The notes beneath the pieces are model-generated. The model was given only the letters and a program-made list of their open reading frames with translations, was not told the origin of the DNA and ran no database searches. This document shows, in pieces, positions 34,528 through 35,059 of a stretch of DNA of 35,059 bases (within the stretch, counting starts at the first letter, position 1; the number at the start of each line of letters is the position of its first letter). The position numbers and the translations under genes are program-made. Origin of the DNA: an uncultured Bacteroidia bacterium (GTDB taxonomy: Bacteria; Bacteroidota; Bacteroidia; Bacteroidales; Prolixibacteraceae); the NCBI GenBank assembly GCA_903897145.1, contig CAIUAN010000025.1, positions 1 to 35,059 on the forward strand. The letters run 5' to 3'.

Positions 34528-34840
34528 TTCTTATAGTTTTAGAAGATGTAAAAATAGCATAATTAGGATGTATATTATACTATGCCCAGCATCGATGGTG
34601 TTTTTCTAGTTTTTTGAGATGTATTGATTTTTATGATTCCTGTCAGGTTTTTGCTGTTTTTGATCATTTCAGGCGTTTTGACGCATTTGTTTTGTTGATA
34701 AATTCTTTGTTTGCTGATGTTTTTCAAGGTTTTTAGTCCGGTTTGGTGGTTGTATCTATTTGTATGATAGTTGATTATTTCAAGTAGAATATTTTTTATT
34801 TTTTTTTCGGTTTTAGTGGATGGGGTGTTGAAAAACCTTC

Positions 34841-34848
34841 TACATTTG
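34841..34848 (+). promoter_or_regulatory. Upstream rrn promoter (P1), -7 box
   Basis: TACATTTG followed by CACCACG closely resembles the tRNA-Leu promoter (TATATTTG then CACCGCAC), including a TGAAAAA stretch at a similar distance upstream. A clear -33 element is not seen. Confidence 0.55.
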
Positions 34849-34946
34849 CACCACGATTTTAGGATCGTCTGAAGGCGATTAAAAAAGATTAACGTTCCAC
34901 AATTTCTTGAAAAGATTTTTTCCTTAAAAAAAGGTTTGCTAAAGTT

Positions 34947-34976
34947 TTTGTGGAGTTAATAATTGAATTACCTTTG
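34947..34976 (+). promoter_or_regulatory. Downstream rrn promoter (P2)
   Basis: TTTG at 34947-34950 and TACCTTTG at 34969-34976 are separated by 18 bases, a good Bacteroidota promoter. Transcription would begin near 34983. Confidence 0.6.
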
Positions 34977-35026
34977 CCGAACTTTCGCCAGAAAAAATTG
35001 GGTTGAGAGTATTTGAGAAGATAACA

Positions 35027-35036
35027 AGTTCATTGA
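35027..35036 (+). promoter_or_regulatory. boxA-like antitermination site
   Basis: AGTTCATTGA resembles the rrn boxA core (TGCTCTTTGA type) and sits where Bacteroidota rrn leaders carry it. The call depends on an rRNA operon following. Confidence 0.5.
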
Positions 35037-35059
35037 AGATATTGAGAAGGTAAGAAAAC

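Larger units (their letters stand above)
34528..35059 (+). promoter_or_regulatory. Gene-free region: probable leader of an rRNA operon
   Basis: No coding sequence is supported in these 532 bases. The first part (about 34600-34840) is T-rich and C-poor on the plus strand. After it come two plus-strand promoter candidates and a boxA-like antitermination site, and the last bases resemble the stretch before 16S rRNA in Bacteroidota (GTTCATTGAAGATATTGA). I infer that the 16S gene starts just past the right edge. No rRNA or tRNA sequence itself is in the window. Confidence 0.65.

Noticed and set aside
1-35059. Defence island, prophage or mobile element
   Set aside because: No transposase, integrase, phage structural, nuclease-toxin or reverse-transcriptase genes, and no direct repeats next to the tRNA that would mark an integration site.

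Overview
The window is chromosomal DNA of a member of the Bacteroidota (Bacteroidetes). Three lines of evidence support this: a type IX secretion (T9SS) cargo with a gliding-motility C-terminal domain beside PorP/SprF and PD40/OmpA proteins; repeated matches to the Bacteroidota -7 promoter box TAnnTTTG; and lineage-typical versions of trigger factor, dihydroorotase, DapL and DUF4783. I cannot place it below phylum with confidence. I see no prophage, insertion sequence, CRISPR array or recombinase. Nearly all genes are conserved housekeeping genes, so this reads as core chromosome.

Layout. 1-5746 (+): a surface/T9SS block made of a 5'-truncated repeat adhesin, a PorP/SprF outer-membrane protein and a PD40-OmpA lipid/peptidoglycan-anchoring type protein. 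5780-7154 (-): a YihY/BrkB membrane protein and a DUF4783 protein. 7328-11457 (+): rlmH translationally coupled to a 1218-residue NtrY-like sensor kinase. 11473-13653 (-): recQ. 13869-15513 (+): tatC and lptB, then tRNA-Leu(UAG) with its own promoter and terminator. 15783-19204 (+): tig, clpP, clpX, a protein folding and degradation cluster. 19280-22334 (-): a KAS III-like enzyme, lpxH and a thioredoxin-fold lipoprotein. 22546-24933 (+): ribF and ahcY. 25004-25486 (-): a cysteine-rich Rieske-like lipoprotein. 25715-26605 (+): greA and a HIT hydrolase. 26607-30302 (-): ruvC, a PLP threonine/serine dehydratase, a carboxypeptidase-regulatory-like exported protein and dapL. 30554-31810 (+): aspartate kinase. 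31815-34527 (-): a small lipoprotein, pyrC and a DPM1-like glycosyltransferase. 34528-35059: a T-rich region with two promoters and a boxA-like site that look like the leader of an rRNA operon starting just outside the window.

Functional links. tig-clpP-clpX pairs nascent-chain folding with ClpXP proteolysis. dapL and the aspartate kinase are divergent and both serve diaminopimelate/lysine synthesis. lptB and lpxH both serve lipopolysaccharide biogenesis.

The least explained signals are non-coding: a terminator-like hairpin in the greA leader, a 25-bp hairpin between tig and clpP, and a perfect 12-bp inverted repeat between dapL and the aspartate kinase. Among proteins, the lipoprotein with Cys in place of Rieske His and the TlpA-like protein without its CXXC are the odd ones. 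I did not find a convincing wholly new multi-gene system.
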